64,000 nucleotides of DNA from Catenulispora sp. GP43 (GCF_041260665.1 NZ_JBGCCT010000002.1:496001-560000), one strand, 5' to 3'. Positions 22,635-32,712 are shown, counted from the stretch's first letter. Numbers and translations are program-made. Notes: generated by a model from the letters alone, not told the origin.

Positions 22635-25190
22635 ATGGTCGACAAGCCCGCCGAGCAGCACGGTGCGGGCTCGGACCCGGCCGGTACCGGCCCGGACCCC
22701 GCCGCCGACCCGATGATCCGGGTCCACGACGCCACCGAGCACAACCTGCGCCACGTCGATGTGGCGGTGCCGCGCGACCGGGTCGTGGCCTTCACCGGGG
22801 TGTCGGGGTCGGGCAAGTCATCGCTGGCGTTCGCCACCGTCTACGCCGAGGCGCAGCGCCGCTATCTGGAATCGGTGGCCCCCTACGCGCGCCGCCTGAT
22901 CGAGCAGGCCGGGGCGCCCCGGGTCGGGGGTATCAGCGGTCTGCCTCCGGCGGTCGCCCTGCGGCAGCAGTACGGCGCGGGCAGCGCGCGCTCCAGTGTG
23001 GGGACCGTCAGCCGGGTGTCGAACGTGCTGCGCATGCTCTACTCGCGCGCCGGCACCTATCCGCCGGGGGCCGAGACGGTCGACTCCGACTGGTTCTCCC
23101 CCAACACCGCGGTCGGCGCCTGCCCGACCTGCCACGGGCTGGGGCGCCGGTACTCCGTGGACGAGGACAAGCTGGTCGGCGACCCGGATCTGAGCATCCG
23201 CCAGGGGGCGGTGGCCGCCTGGCCCGGGGCGTGGCAGGGCAAGAACTACCGCGACATCCTGGCCGAGCTGGGCATCGACATCGACGCGCCGTTCCGTACG
23301 CTGCCCCCCGAGCGGCGGCACTGGCTGCTGACCACCGAGGAGCAGCCGGTGGTGACGGTGCACCCGGTGCGGGAGGCGCATCGGATCACCCGGCCCTATC
23401 AGGGCACATACATGTCGCCGAAGAGCTGGGTCCTGCACACCTACGCCACCACCAAGAGCGCGTCGCTGCGCGCCAAGGCCGCGTCCTTCCTCACCGAGGA
23501 GCCGTGCCCGACGTGCCAGGGGCGGCGGCTCAACCCCTTCGCGCTGAGCATCACCATCGCGGGGGTGGACATCGCCCGGGCCACCGCGCTGCCCCTGACC
23601 GAGCTGGCCGATCTGCTGCGCCGGGCACGCGTCCATCCCGACACCGCCGCGCTGTCGCCGGAGCGCCGCAAGGCCGCCGAAGCCCTCATCGGCAACCTGG
23701 AGGAGCACCTCAGGACCCTGACCGAACTCGGTCTGGGCTACCTGGGCACCGATCGCGCCACCTCCACCTTGTCCGGCGGCGAGTTCCAGCGGCTGCATCT
23801 GGCCACCCAGTTGGGCAGCGGGTTGTTCGGGGTTCTGTACGTGCTCGACGAGCCGTCCGCCGGGCTGCATCCGGCCGACACCGAACTGCTGCTGACCGCG
23901 TTGCAGCGGCTTCGCGCCGCCGGGAACTCGGTGTTCGTGGTCGAACACAACCCGCGGGTGATCGCCGACGCCGACTGGATCGTGGATCTCGGGCCGGGGG
24001 CCGGTACGCATGGCGGCCGCGTCCTGTACAGCGGGCCGGAGGCCGGGCTGAAGGACGTCGCCGAATCGGCCACGGCGCGCTACCTGTTCGGGGACGCGCC
24101 GAACATCAGGCCGGACGCGGTCCGGGCGCCGTCGTCGTGGCTGACGCTGTACGACGTCACGCGGCACAACCTCGACCGGCTCACCGTCCGGTTCCCGCTC
24201 GGCACGCTGACCGCGGTCACCGGCGTCTCCGGCTCCGGCAAGTCGACGCTGGTCGGCCAGGTCCTGGCGGCGACCGTGCGGGACCGCCTCGGCACGCCGG
24301 CCGCATCGGACGCCTCGGACGACGACCGGGACGCCTCGGACGAGGAGGGCACCGCGCTGGACGACGACCGAATCGTCGCCATCCCCAAGGCCGACGGGCT
24401 GGACGCCGTGCAGCGTCTGGTGCAGGTGGACCAGAAGCCGATCGGCCGGACACCGCGGTCGAACCTGGCGACCTACACAGGGCTCTTCGACGCGGTGCGC
24501 AAACTGTTCGCGGCCCAGCCGTTGGCCAAGGAGCGCGGCTATACGGCCAGCCGCTTCAGTTTCAACCTGCCCGACGGCCGCTGCCCGAACTGCCAGGGCG
24601 AGGGCGTGGTGAGCGTCGAACTCCTCTTCCTGCCGACGGAATCCGCGCCGTGTCCGGTGTGCCACGGCGCGAGGTACAACCCTGAGACGCTCCAGGTGCT
24701 CATCGAGGGCAAGTCGGTCGCGGACGTGCTCGCGCTGAGCGTCGAGGACGCGCTGGGGTTCCTGGACCGGCTGCCGGCCGCGCACCGCATCCTGCGCCTG
24801 CTCGACGACATCGGCCTGGGCTACCTCACCCTCGGCCAGAGCGCGACGACGCTGTCCGGCGGCGAGGCCCAGCGCATCAAGCTGGTCAGCGAACTGCATC
24901 GCGCGCGCCGCGGCCACACCCTGTACCTGCTCGACGAGCCGACCAGCGGGCTGCACCCGGCCGACGCCGATCTGCTGCTGTTCCGGCTGCAGGAACTCGT
25001 CGACCAGGGCAACACGGTGGTCGTCGTCGAGCACGACATGCGCGTCGCGGCGGCCGCGGACTGGCTGCTGGACCTCGGTCCCGGCGCCGGCGCCGACGGC
25101 GGGCGGATCGTCGCGGAGGGCACGCCGGCCGAAGTATCCGGTGGCGGATCCGGGCGCACGGCGCGATTCTTGGCTGCGCACGCCTCTTAG
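22635..25190 (+). CDS. UvrA2-like ABC excinuclease subunit / drug-resistance-type ATPase
   Basis: An 851-aa protein with two ABC cassettes. Cassette 1: FTGVSGSGKSSLAF, zinc fingers CPTCHG and CPTCQGRR, signature STLSGGEFQRLHLA, VLDEPSAGLHP. Cassette 2: TGVSGSGKSTLVGQ, CPNCQGEG and CPVCHG, TTLSGGEAQRIKL, LLDEPTSGLHP. It is about 100 residues shorter than housekeeping UvrA (around 950) and appears to lack the UvrB-binding insertion, as in UvrA2/DrrC proteins connected with tolerance to DNA-damaging compounds. Start ATG 22635. It has no uvrB or uvrC nearby, and an aldo/keto reductase follows. The 3' end is duplicated in a short repeat. Confidence 0.9.
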   Translation: MVDKPAEQHGAGSDPAGTGPDPAADPMIRVHDATEHNLRHVDVAVPRDRVVAFTGVSGSGKSSLAFATVYAEAQRRYLESVAPYARRLIEQAGAPRVGGISGLPPAVALRQQYGAGSARSSVGTVSRVSNVLRMLYSRAGTYPPGAETVDSDWFSPNTAVGACPTCHGLGRRYSVDEDKLVGDPDLSIRQGAVAAWPGAWQGKNYRDILAELGIDIDAPFRTLPPERRHWLLTTEEQPVVTVHPVREAHRITRPYQGTYMSPKSWVLHTYATTKSASLRAKAASFLTEEPCPTCQGRRLNPFALSITIAGVDIARATALPLTELADLLRRARVHPDTAALSPERRKAAEALIGNLEEHLRTLTELGLGYLGTDRATSTLSGGEFQRLHLATQLGSGLFGVLYVLDEPSAGLHPADTELLLTALQRLRAAGNSVFVVEHNPRVIADADWIVDLGPGAGTHGGRVLYSGPEAGLKDVAESATARYLFGDAPNIRPDAVRAPSSWLTLYDVTRHNLDRLTVRFPLGTLTAVTGVSGSGKSTLVGQVLAATVRDRLGTPAASDASDDDRDASDEEGTALDDDRIVAIPKADGLDAVQRLVQVDQKPIGRTPRSNLATYTGLFDAVRKLFAAQPLAKERGYTASRFSFNLPDGRCPNCQGEGVVSVELLFLPTESAPCPVCHGARYNPETLQVLIEGKSVADVLALSVEDALGFLDRLPAAHRILRLLDDIGLGYLTLGQSATTLSGGEAQRIKLVSELHRARRGHTLYLLDEPTSGLHPADADLLLFRLQELVDQGNTVVVVEHDMRVAAAADWLLDLGPGAGADGGRIVAEGTPAEVSGGGSGRTARFLAAHAS

Positions 25191-25212
25191 AGGTCTGCGC
25201 ACACCTCTTAGA
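25174..25212. repeat. Direct repeat of the uvrA-like gene end, including its stop codon
   Basis: ctgcgcacgcctcttaga (25174-25191, containing the TAG stop) recurs as ctgcgcacacctcttaga (25195-25212), 17 of 18 identical, at a 21-nt period. Confidence 0.9.
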
Positions 25213-25235
25213 AAGCTCAGAGAGGATTGATTGTT

Positions 25236-26222
<987 letters not shown>

Positions 26223-26399
26223 GCCCGGAGAGGTTGGGCGGGCGCGCCATTTCTCAGGCGGCAGCGACGCCTCCACACTCATCAGCCGCACCGCCGCGCG
26301 GCCCATCGCCTCGTTCCAGTCCGGGAAGTGCCTGCGCTGATCCGTGGTCATGGCACCGAATGCGGCAAGGGCCTCGCAGGTCCGGCAAGCGACTCAGGC

Positions 26400-26795
26400 C
26401 TATGCTTCGCCCTCGACCGCGGTCGCCGGCGGCTCCCCCATCCCGAACCAGTCGTGAATCGGCCGCACCTCGACCGCCACCACATGGAAGTCCAGCACCC
26501 GCGCCGCGATCTCCCGCGCCCGCTCCGCGCTCTCGCATTCGAGCACGTAGTACGCCGTCACATGCTCCGTCGCCTCCGCGAACGGCCCCTCGGCGGCTGC
26601 CGGCCCGGCGTCGGGCTGCCAGCGCAGCGTCGTGGTGTCCTTCGGGAACACCAGGCCCGCGCCGTTCAGCAGCTCGCCGGTCTCGCCCAGGTCCGCGTGC
26701 AGCGCTTCGTGGCGGGCGAAGACGTCCGCACGCTGCTCGGCCGTCATCGCGGCCGTGGCGGCGGGATCGGCGTACATCAGGACCATGAATTTCAT
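26400..26795 (-). CDS. YCII-related (DGPF-type) small protein
   Basis: A 131-aa protein: MKFMVLMYADPAATAAMTAE, EALHADLGETGELLNGAGLV, TTTLRWQPDAGPAAAEGPFA, VTAYYVLECESAERAREIAA and VVAVEVRPIHDWFGM. This is the dimeric YCII/DGPF alpha+beta fold common beside sigma factors and regulators; a conserved Asp-His pair may be catalytic in some members, but function is unknown. Its ATG overlaps the stop of the mannosyltransferase gene by 4 nt (26792-26795), so it is translated from the same transcript. The 177 nt between it and the reductase gene hold no supported gene. Confidence 0.85.
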   Translation of the reverse strand: MKFMVLMYADPAATAAMTAEQRADVFARHEALHADLGETGELLNGAGLVFPKDTTTLRWQPDAGPAAAEGPFAEATEHVTAYYVLECESAERAREIAARVLDFHVVAVEVRPIHDWFGMGEPPATAVEGEA

Positions 26796-27949
26796 GCCGC
26801 GACTTTAGCCGCGGGGTCCAACAGGCGGCGCAGGATCTCGGCGATGGAGTCCCACTGCCACTTCTCCTCGACCCAGGCCCGGCCGCGCTCGCCCATCGCC
26901 TTGGCCTTGGCCGGGTCCTTCAGGAGTTCCACGCAGCGGGCCGCTGTGCGCTCGATCGAGTCGCCGGGGACCACGTAGCCGGTCTCGCCCTCCAGCACCG
27001 CCTCCGGGGCGCCGCCGCTGTCGCCGGCGATCACCGGCAGGCCGACCGCGGAGGCCTCCAGGTAGACGATGCCCAGGCCCTCCACGTCCAGGCCGTAGCG
27101 GCGGGTGCGGCAGGGCATCGCGAAGACGTCGCCGACCGCGAACAGTGTCGGCAGCTTCTCCCACGGGACCGAGCCGGTGAAGACCACGTGCTCGGCCACG
27201 CCCTCAGAAACGGCCAGTTTCTGCAGCGTCTCCTTGTACGGCCCGCCGCTGCCGATCAGCAGCGCCGCGCCGGGAACCTGTTGGCGGATCAACGGCAGGG
27301 CCCTGATCAGGGTGTCCTGGCCCTTGCGGGGCACCAGGCGGGAGACGCACGCCACCACCGGGCGGCCGGCCAGGCCCAGGGAGGCGCGCATCTCGGCCGC
27401 GCCGGCCGGGTTCGGGTGGAACATGTCGACGTCCACGCCCGGCGTCAGCTGCACCATCCGGGCGGCGGCGGCCGGGGTCAGGGCCTTGGCGATGCGGGCC
27501 CGGTGGTACTCGTTGAGGTAGGTGACGCAGTCCACCTGGTCGGCGATCTTGCGCAGCAGGTCGCGGGCACCGGGGAGCTTGGCCCAGCCGGACTCGTGGC
27601 CGTGGGTGGTGGCGACCAGGCGCTGCACGCCCGCCTTGCGCAGTGCCGGGGCCATCAGGCCCAAAGGCGCCGCGGCGCCGAACCACACCGACTCCGCGCC
27701 GATCTCCTTGGCGATCGCCACGGCCCGCTTGGTGCGGTCCGGGGTCGGGAGCAGCATGCCGGTCTTCTCGCGGATCACGCGGTGCTTCTGCTTGGCGTCG
27801 AACTCGCGGCAGCGCGCCGGGTCCCCGTGCCAGGAGGACGCGTAGACCACGGTCTGCTCGGCGGGGAGCCGCTCGACCATGTTCTGCACGAACTGCTGGA
27901 TCCCGCCGGGCCGGGGCGGGTAGTCGTTGGTGACCACGAGAATCGTCAA
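26792..27949 (-). CDS. pimB: GDP-mannose-dependent PimB-type mannosyltransferase (GT4)
   Basis: A 385-aa GT-B glycosyltransferase. It begins VVTNDYPPRPGGIQQFVQNM, contains VATTHGHESGWAKLPGARDL, VQLTPGVDVDMFHP, CVSRLVPRKGQDTLIRALPL and the nucleotide-sugar EX7E region RRYGLDVEGLGIVYLEAS and GLPVIAGDSGGAPEAV, which closely match mycobacterial and corynebacterial PimB' that add the second mannose to phosphatidylinositol monomannoside. It should act on the inner membrane face. Start is TTG 27949 with GGAAGG 7 nt upstream. The divergent DUF2029 gene may encode a later membrane mannosyltransferase. Confidence 0.9.
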   Translation of the reverse strand: MTILVVTNDYPPRPGGIQQFVQNMVERLPAEQTVVYASSWHGDPARCREFDAKQKHRVIREKTGMLLPTPDRTKRAVAIAKEIGAESVWFGAAAPLGLMAPALRKAGVQRLVATTHGHESGWAKLPGARDLLRKIADQVDCVTYLNEYHRARIAKALTPAAAARMVQLTPGVDVDMFHPNPAGAAEMRASLGLAGRPVVACVSRLVPRKGQDTLIRALPLIRQQVPGAALLIGSGGPYKETLQKLAVSEGVAEHVVFTGSVPWEKLPTLFAVGDVFAMPCRTRRYGLDVEGLGIVYLEASAVGLPVIAGDSGGAPEAVLEGETGYVVPGDSIERTAARCVELLKDPAKAKAMGERGRAWVEEKWQWDSIAEILRRLLDPAAKVAA

Positions 27950-28089
27950 AGTTCAGCCTTCCAGCCCTGGTCACACAGCAACAGCCCGCTAACCCAACGG
28001 AGTTTATCCGGAACCGGCCCCCGCCTTTGACGCACCGGGCCGAGCGGCGCGCGAGCGCCGGTGCGCGGCCGATTAGGATGGCAGCCACC

Positions 28090-29499
28090 ATGAGGATCGC
28101 CCGCCGCCAGCCCGTCGTCCCCTGGTACGCCGCCACCCGCGTCGTGCTGCTCCTGCTGGCCCTGAACGTCCTGCCGTACTTCAACCGCGGCGCGATCATC
28201 GGCGACGTCAGCACCTACCGCCAGTGGATCAGCGGGTCGTTCGACCAAGGCCAGTACCCGCTCTCCGACCAGAGGTGGCAGTACCCGCCGGGCGCCGCCG
28301 CTCCCCTTCTGCTGCCGCACTGGCTGCCCGGCAGCTACTACGTGCTGTTCTTCGTGATGTGCCTGATCGCCGACGTAGCGGTGTTCTGGATGCTGCTGCG
28401 CGCGGCGAAGCGCGCCGACCCGGCCCAGCCCTCGCCGGCCGGGCCCTGGCTGTGGACGCTCGGCATCGCCGCCATCGGGCCGATGGCCTACGGCCGCTAC
28501 GACCTGGTGGTCACGGCCTTCGCCGTGGCCGCGCTGACCGTGACGCCGCGCTCCAAACGCTCCACGGCCGTGGCGCGCGGCGTCCTGATCGGCTTCGGCG
28601 CATTCCTCAAGCTCTGGCCCGCGGCCTTCCTGTTCGGCGCGCCCAAGCGCCGCAACGGCCGGCTGCTGGTCGGCGTCGCGGCGGCCACGGCCGTGGTGCC
28701 CACGCTGGCGCTGGAGCTGTTCTTCCCGGGCGTGTTGTCCTTCCTCACCAACCAGAAGACCCGCGGCGTCCAACTGGAGTCGGTGTTCGCCACGCCGTTC
28801 GTGGCCGGCAGGTGGTTCGGCTGGTCGGGAGGGGTCACGAACACGCACGGCGCCTACGAGTTCACCGGCCCGGGCGTACCCCTGGCCGGCAAGGCGGCGT
28901 TGCTGTCGACCGCCGTCGGCTGCGCGATCCTGTTGCTGATCCGGCGGCGGGCGGCGGTGCGGGGCGGGTTCCCGTTCCCGTCGTCGATGCTGGCGGATGT
29001 GGGCTTCGCGGCGGTGCTGGTCTTCGTCGTCACCAGCCGCGTACTCTCGCCGCAGTACCTGGTGTGGCTGCTCGGGGTGGCGGCCGTGTGCCTGACCAGC
29101 CGCCAGACGCTGATGCGCGTCCCCGCCTGGCTGGTCCTGGCCGCGGTCTCGGTGACGCAGCTGATCTTCCCGCTCTTCTACCACACGCTGCGCGGCGGCC
29201 AGATCTACTCCGGCGCGATCCTGATCGGGCGCAACACGGTGCTGGTGGTCGCGGCGGTGCTGGCGCTGCGGGCGCTGTGGCGCGCGACCGGGACGGCCCT
29301 GGACGGCGTGCGGGTCCCGGTCTCAGGAGTGCTTTTTGGCGAGGATCGCGGTCACCGTGTGCGCCTCGTTCAGGACGAAGGCGCGCCACTTGACCGTGAA
29401 CTCGGCGGTGGTGGTGCCGAGCACGGTCCGGAAGGCGTGGTCGACGGGGTCGGCGGTCCCGGCCGGGGCGGTGCCGACCGCCTTGTAGAAGGCGACTAG
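28090..29499 (+). CDS. GT87/DUF2029-type polytopic membrane mannosyltransferase-like protein
   Basis: A 469-aa membrane protein with ten or so hydrophobic segments. The first loop holds Asp in IIGDVSTYRQWISG, the position of the catalytic Asp in GT-C enzymes, followed by QWRYPPGA-type WQYPPGAAAPLLLPHWLP, FGAFLKLWPAAFLFGAP and VLSPQYLVWLLG, all shared with DUF2029 alpha-1,2-mannosyltransferases that use polyprenyl-phosphate-mannose. ATG 28090 is chosen; another ATG lies 12 nt upstream. The last 59 residues (from 29323) are Gly/Arg/Asp-rich and read antisense through the end of the convergent metalloprotease gene, so the native C-terminus may be shorter. Confidence 0.85.
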   Translation: MRIARRQPVVPWYAATRVVLLLLALNVLPYFNRGAIIGDVSTYRQWISGSFDQGQYPLSDQRWQYPPGAAAPLLLPHWLPGSYYVLFFVMCLIADVAVFWMLLRAAKRADPAQPSPAGPWLWTLGIAAIGPMAYGRYDLVVTAFAVAALTVTPRSKRSTAVARGVLIGFGAFLKLWPAAFLFGAPKRRNGRLLVGVAAATAVVPTLALELFFPGVLSFLTNQKTRGVQLESVFATPFVAGRWFGWSGGVTNTHGAYEFTGPGVPLAGKAALLSTAVGCAILLLIRRRAAVRGGFPFPSSMLADVGFAAVLVFVVTSRVLSPQYLVWLLGVAAVCLTSRQTLMRVPAWLVLAAVSVTQLIFPLFYHTLRGGQIYSGAILIGRNTVLVVAAVLALRALWRATGTALDGVRVPVSGVLFGEDRGHRVRLVQDEGAPLDRELGGGGAEHGPEGVVDGVGGPGRGGADRLVEGD

Positions 29500-30672
29500 C
29501 TTCGCCTGCCCGTACCTCTCGGCGATCAGCGCGCAGGCCAGGTTGCTGATCTGGTACGTCCGCGACACCGAGTCGCCGGAGCCGGCGAAGTCGTCGGTGA
29601 CCGGCAGCGCCTGCGGGGTCCAGCCGTGCTGCGAGACCGCGTTCGCCAGCTCCTCGAACCGCCGGTCGACCGAGATCGACGAGCCGAGGTAGCCGCTGTA
29701 GTCGGCGGCCCCCTCCGAGAGCCACAGCGGCACCGCCGGGGTGGTCCAGGCGCGGGTGGCGACGTGCGTGAGCTCGTGGTCGAAGAAGAACTGCCAGGCG
29801 TCCGGCGCCTCGCCGTCGAACGCGTCCGGGTTGACCAGCACCCGGCTGGCCGGCGCCGCGGTCAGCGCCTGGCCGCCCTCGCCAGCGGTGATCGCGACCA
29901 CCCCGGCCAGACTGCCGGGCGAGCTGTCCAGCAGGGTCTCGACCTGGGCCTGGTTCATCGGGACCTCGACCACGACGGTCCCCTTCCAGCCGGCCGCGCC
30001 CCAGACCGTCGCGGCCTTCGCGGCCGCGTGGTCGGCCAGGTCGGCGAACGGCTTGAGCCGCTGCTCGCCGCCGAGGCCGATGACCAGCGAGCGCGAGCCC
30101 TGCACGACCGAGACCGGGCCCTGGTCCCAGATTTGGGTGTCGGCGTGCAGACCTGCCGCGGTGCCGTCGCTCCCGGAGGACACCAGCCACTGGCCGCCGC
30201 GCTCGACGAACGTCAGATACCGCGTGTCGGTCACCGGCTTGTAGTCCACGCCGGAGAGCTCGTAGGACTCGGTCACCTGGTACAGGTGCGCCACTCCGGC
30301 CTTCTTCGCCGCGCTCTGGTCGGCGGCCGGCGCCATGCTCCAGGAGGCCAGCGGCAGCGCCATCAGGTTGTCGAAGACCTGCGCGTCGGCGGTCTTGAAG
30401 CCGCCGTCGGCGTCGGTGGCCAGGTAGGCGGCCTTGTCGTGGGCGGCGACGGCGGCGCCGCGGGCGGCCAGGGTGGCGGCCGCGGCGGCCCGGACCTTCG
30501 GCTCCGGCGGCGCGGCCTGCGCCGCGGAGGTCATGGCGCAGCGCGCGACGACGACCGCGATCACCACGGCGAGCAGCGCCGCGCCGGCGCGGACCCGTCC
30601 GCTGCGCAGCGTGCCGGCAGGCAGGCGGGAGGTGGTCCCGTCCGATCGCCGCAGCCCTGGTATGCCCGCCAT
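29323..30672 (-). CDS. Secreted or membrane-anchored zinc metallopeptidase-like protein (gluzincin)
   Basis: A 449-aa protein. An N-terminal hydrophobic segment (AGAALLAVVIAVVVARCAMT) serves as signal or anchor. The C-terminal half contains FFFDHELTHVATRAW (HELTH zinc motif) followed about 20 residues later by LWLSEGAADYSGYLG, whose Glu would be the third ligand, as in M1-like gluzincins. The N-terminal half (YLTFVERGGQWLVSSG and a preceding YELSGVDYKPV) looks like an NTF2-like fold. Start ATG 30672; the open frame upstream overlaps no gene but lacks coding character. Substrate is unknown. Its 3' end overlaps the convergent DUF2029 frame by 177 nt. Confidence 0.82.
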   Translation of the reverse strand: MAGIPGLRRSDGTTSRLPAGTLRSGRVRAGAALLAVVIAVVVARCAMTSAAQAAPPEPKVRAAAAATLAARGAAVAAHDKAAYLATDADGGFKTADAQVFDNLMALPLASWSMAPAADQSAAKKAGVAHLYQVTESYELSGVDYKPVTDTRYLTFVERGGQWLVSSGSDGTAAGLHADTQIWDQGPVSVVQGSRSLVIGLGGEQRLKPFADLADHAAAKAATVWGAAGWKGTVVVEVPMNQAQVETLLDSSPGSLAGVVAITAGEGGQALTAAPASRVLVNPDAFDGEAPDAWQFFFDHELTHVATRAWTTPAVPLWLSEGAADYSGYLGSSISVDRRFEELANAVSQHGWTPQALPVTDDFAGSGDSVSRTYQISNLACALIAERYGQAKLVAFYKAVGTAPAGTADPVDHAFRTVLGTTTAEFTVKWRAFVLNEAHTVTAILAKKHS

Positions 30673-30749
30673 AGCGGACCATGCTAAGCCTTCGCGTCGA
30701 ACATCCGGGCCAGCTCGCCGTCGCGCGAGCGCCCTGCCCACCTGCCGGT

Positions 30750-31997
30750 CTAACCCACAGTCACCGGCAGCGCGTCCATTCCTCGGAGGTTGATCCGGCC
30801 ATTCCACACCGGCTCCCCGGCCAGGGCCAGCCCCGGGAACCGGGCGGCCAGCCGCTCGATCGCGACCCGGCCCTCCAGCCGGGCCAGCGCCGCGCCCAGG
30901 CAGTGGTGCGGGCCGCCGCCGAAGGCGACGTGGTTGCGGGCGTTGGGCCGGTCCAGCCGCAGCTCCTCGGCGTCCGGGCCCCAGTAGGCCTGGTCGCGGT
31001 TGGCCGAGGACAGGCCGGCGACCACGAAGGCGCCCTTCGGGATCACCGTGCCGCGGACCTCGTACGGTTCCAGGATGACCCGCCGCGACAGCTGCACCGG
31101 GCTGTCGTAGCGCAGCAGCTCCTCCACGGCGTTGGCGGCCGCCTCCGGCGTCTCCCGCAGCTTCTTCAGCTCGTCGGGGTGGTTCAGCAGGGCCAGCGTG
31201 CCGTTGCCGATGAGGTTGACGGTGGTCTCGTGGCCGGCCACGTACAGCAGCACCACCTGCGCGATGAGCTCCTCGTCGGACAGGCGGTCGCCGTCCTGCT
31301 CGGCGGCGATGAGCGCGGTCAGCAGGTCCTCGCCGGGGCGCTCGCGCTTGTAGGCGATCAGGCCGCGGACGATGTCCTGCATCTCCAGGCGCGCGGTGTT
31401 GATCTCCATCAGCAGGTCGGGGTCGCCGATCGGCTCCAGCGTGCGGACCAGCAGCCCGCTCAGGACCCTGATCCGCTCGTGGTCGGTGTCGGGGATGCCG
31501 AGCATCCGGGATATCACCGCGAACGGGATCGGGAAGGCCACGGTCCCGATCAGGTCGGCGCTCCCGTTTCCGCCTCCGGCCTCGGCCAGCCGGTCCAGGG
31601 CGGCATCCACGAGCTCGGTGACGAACGGTTCCAGCGCGGCCACCGAGCGCGGCGTGAAGACCTTCGACACCAGGCCGCGCAGCCGGGTGTGGTCCGGCGG
31701 GTCGCGGTCGAGCATCGACATGCCGTAGGCGTCGACGGTGTCGCCGGTCACCGGGGCCGCCGCCGCGATCATCGCGTCGGCCTGCAGCCGCGCCGTGCTG
31801 CCCTCCGCGGAGTTGCGGTAGTCGACGGAGTTCCCCGAGCGCAGCAGCGCGGAGACGTCGTCGTGCCGGGTCAGCATCCAGAAGCCGAACGGGTGCGAGT
31901 GCACCGGTTCGGCGTCCCGGAGCCGGCGGTAGGCCGGGTAGGGATCGTCGCTGAACCCCGGCTCAAACGGGTTGAAGAGCGGTTCGAGATCGGTCAT
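30750..31997 (-). CDS. Cytochrome P450
   Basis: A 415-aa soluble bacterial P450. The heme-thiolate loop is FGGGPHHCLGAALARLEG with Cys366; the I-helix oxygen-activation motif is AGHETT (254-259); the K-helix ExxR is E293-R296; HTRLRGLVSKVFTPR is the usual C-helix region. The sequence resembles CYP107/CYP105-like enzymes of actinomycetes that hydroxylate macrolides or fatty acids. No ferredoxin gene is adjacent. A TetR regulator lies divergently with a palindrome between, so induction by substrate is probable. The substrate is unknown. Confidence 0.95.
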   Translation of the reverse strand: MTDLEPLFNPFEPGFSDDPYPAYRRLRDAEPVHSHPFGFWMLTRHDDVSALLRSGNSVDYRNSAEGSTARLQADAMIAAAAPVTGDTVDAYGMSMLDRDPPDHTRLRGLVSKVFTPRSVAALEPFVTELVDAALDRLAEAGGGNGSADLIGTVAFPIPFAVISRMLGIPDTDHERIRVLSGLLVRTLEPIGDPDLLMEINTARLEMQDIVRGLIAYKRERPGEDLLTALIAAEQDGDRLSDEELIAQVVLLYVAGHETTVNLIGNGTLALLNHPDELKKLRETPEAAANAVEELLRYDSPVQLSRRVILEPYEVRGTVIPKGAFVVAGLSSANRDQAYWGPDAEELRLDRPNARNHVAFGGGPHHCLGAALARLEGRVAIERLAARFPGLALAGEPVWNGRINLRGMDALPVTVG

Positions 31998-32066
31998 GCG
32001 GACTCACCTCGGTCTCCCGAGTCCCGCCAGGGCCTCCGGCGGCCCTTCGGATACTCAGTGTCGGAA

Positions 32067-32089
32067 ACATACGCTGTGTATGTCGTATG
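32067..32089. promoter_or_regulatory. Candidate TetR operator between the P450 and tetR genes
   Basis: acatac-gctgt-gtatgt (32067-32083) is a perfect inverted repeat with a 5-nt spacer. A further cgtatg (32084-32089) pairs with catacg (32068-32073). It ends 8 nt before the tetR ATG and is 70 nt from the P450 start. Confidence 0.65.
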
Positions 32090-32097
32090 CTCTGGCC

Positions 32098-32700
32098 ATG
32101 TCCGGTGTCAAGAGCAGGCGCGAGCAGTACTCTGAAGCGACTCGCGCGGCCCTGCTGGCGGCCGCCGCGCGCCGCTTCGCCCAGCACGGCTTCGCCGGCA
32201 CCGCCCTGGAGGACGTCGCCGCCGACATCCAGGCCACCCGCGGCGCGGTGTACCACCACTTCGCGAACAAGACGGCGCTGTTCCGCGCGGTCCACGAACA
32301 GGCCGAGGCCGAGATGCTCAAGCGGGTCGAGGCCGCCGCCGCAGTGCACGCCGACGACGTGCGCGCCGCCGCCGAGGCCGCGCTGAACGAGTTCCTGGAG
32401 TGCTGCTGCGAGCCGGAGTACGGGCGCCTGGTGTGGCAGGAGGCGCCGATGGCCCTGGGCTGGTCGGAGTGGCGGGCCAGCGAGGAGCAGTACGCCTTCG
32501 GCCTGATCGAGCGCACCATCAAGGCCCTGATCGATGCCGGGGCGCTGCCGCCGCTGCCGGCCGGCACCATGGCGCGCGCGGTGTTCCAGCTGCTCGGCGC
32601 GGCCGGCATCGAGCTGGCCCTGACCCCGGAGCCGGACAAGGCCCGGGTGAAGGACGAGTACGCCCAAGTCCTGCGGTACATGCTCGGCGACAAGGCCTGA
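32098..32700 (+). CDS. TetR-family transcription regulator
   Basis: A 200-aa regulator with the N-terminal TetR domain ALLAAAARRFAQHGFAGTAL, EDVAADIQATRGAVYHHFAN and KTALFRAV, then a ligand-binding helical domain including FLECCCEPEYGRLVWQEAPM, a region found in TetR_C_6-like members. Divergent from the P450 with a palindrome in between, it likely represses both. ATG 32098 is taken as start; longer frames read through the operator. It is followed 12 nt later by the DUF4429 gene. Confidence 0.93.
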   Translation: MSGVKSRREQYSEATRAALLAAAARRFAQHGFAGTALEDVAADIQATRGAVYHHFANKTALFRAVHEQAEAEMLKRVEAAAAVHADDVRAAAEAALNEFLECCCEPEYGRLVWQEAPMALGWSEWRASEEQYAFGLIERTIKALIDAGALPPLPAGTMARAVFQLLGAAGIELALTPEPDKARVKDEYAQVLRYMLGDKA

Positions 32701-32712
32701 TGTAATCGGGGC

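Noticed and set aside
26223-26399. Minus-strand start at 26351 (MTTDQRRHFPDWNEAMG...) behind the YCII-related gene
   Set aside because: About 38 residues look plausible, then the frame continues as antisense of the aldo/keto reductase; too little to support a gene.
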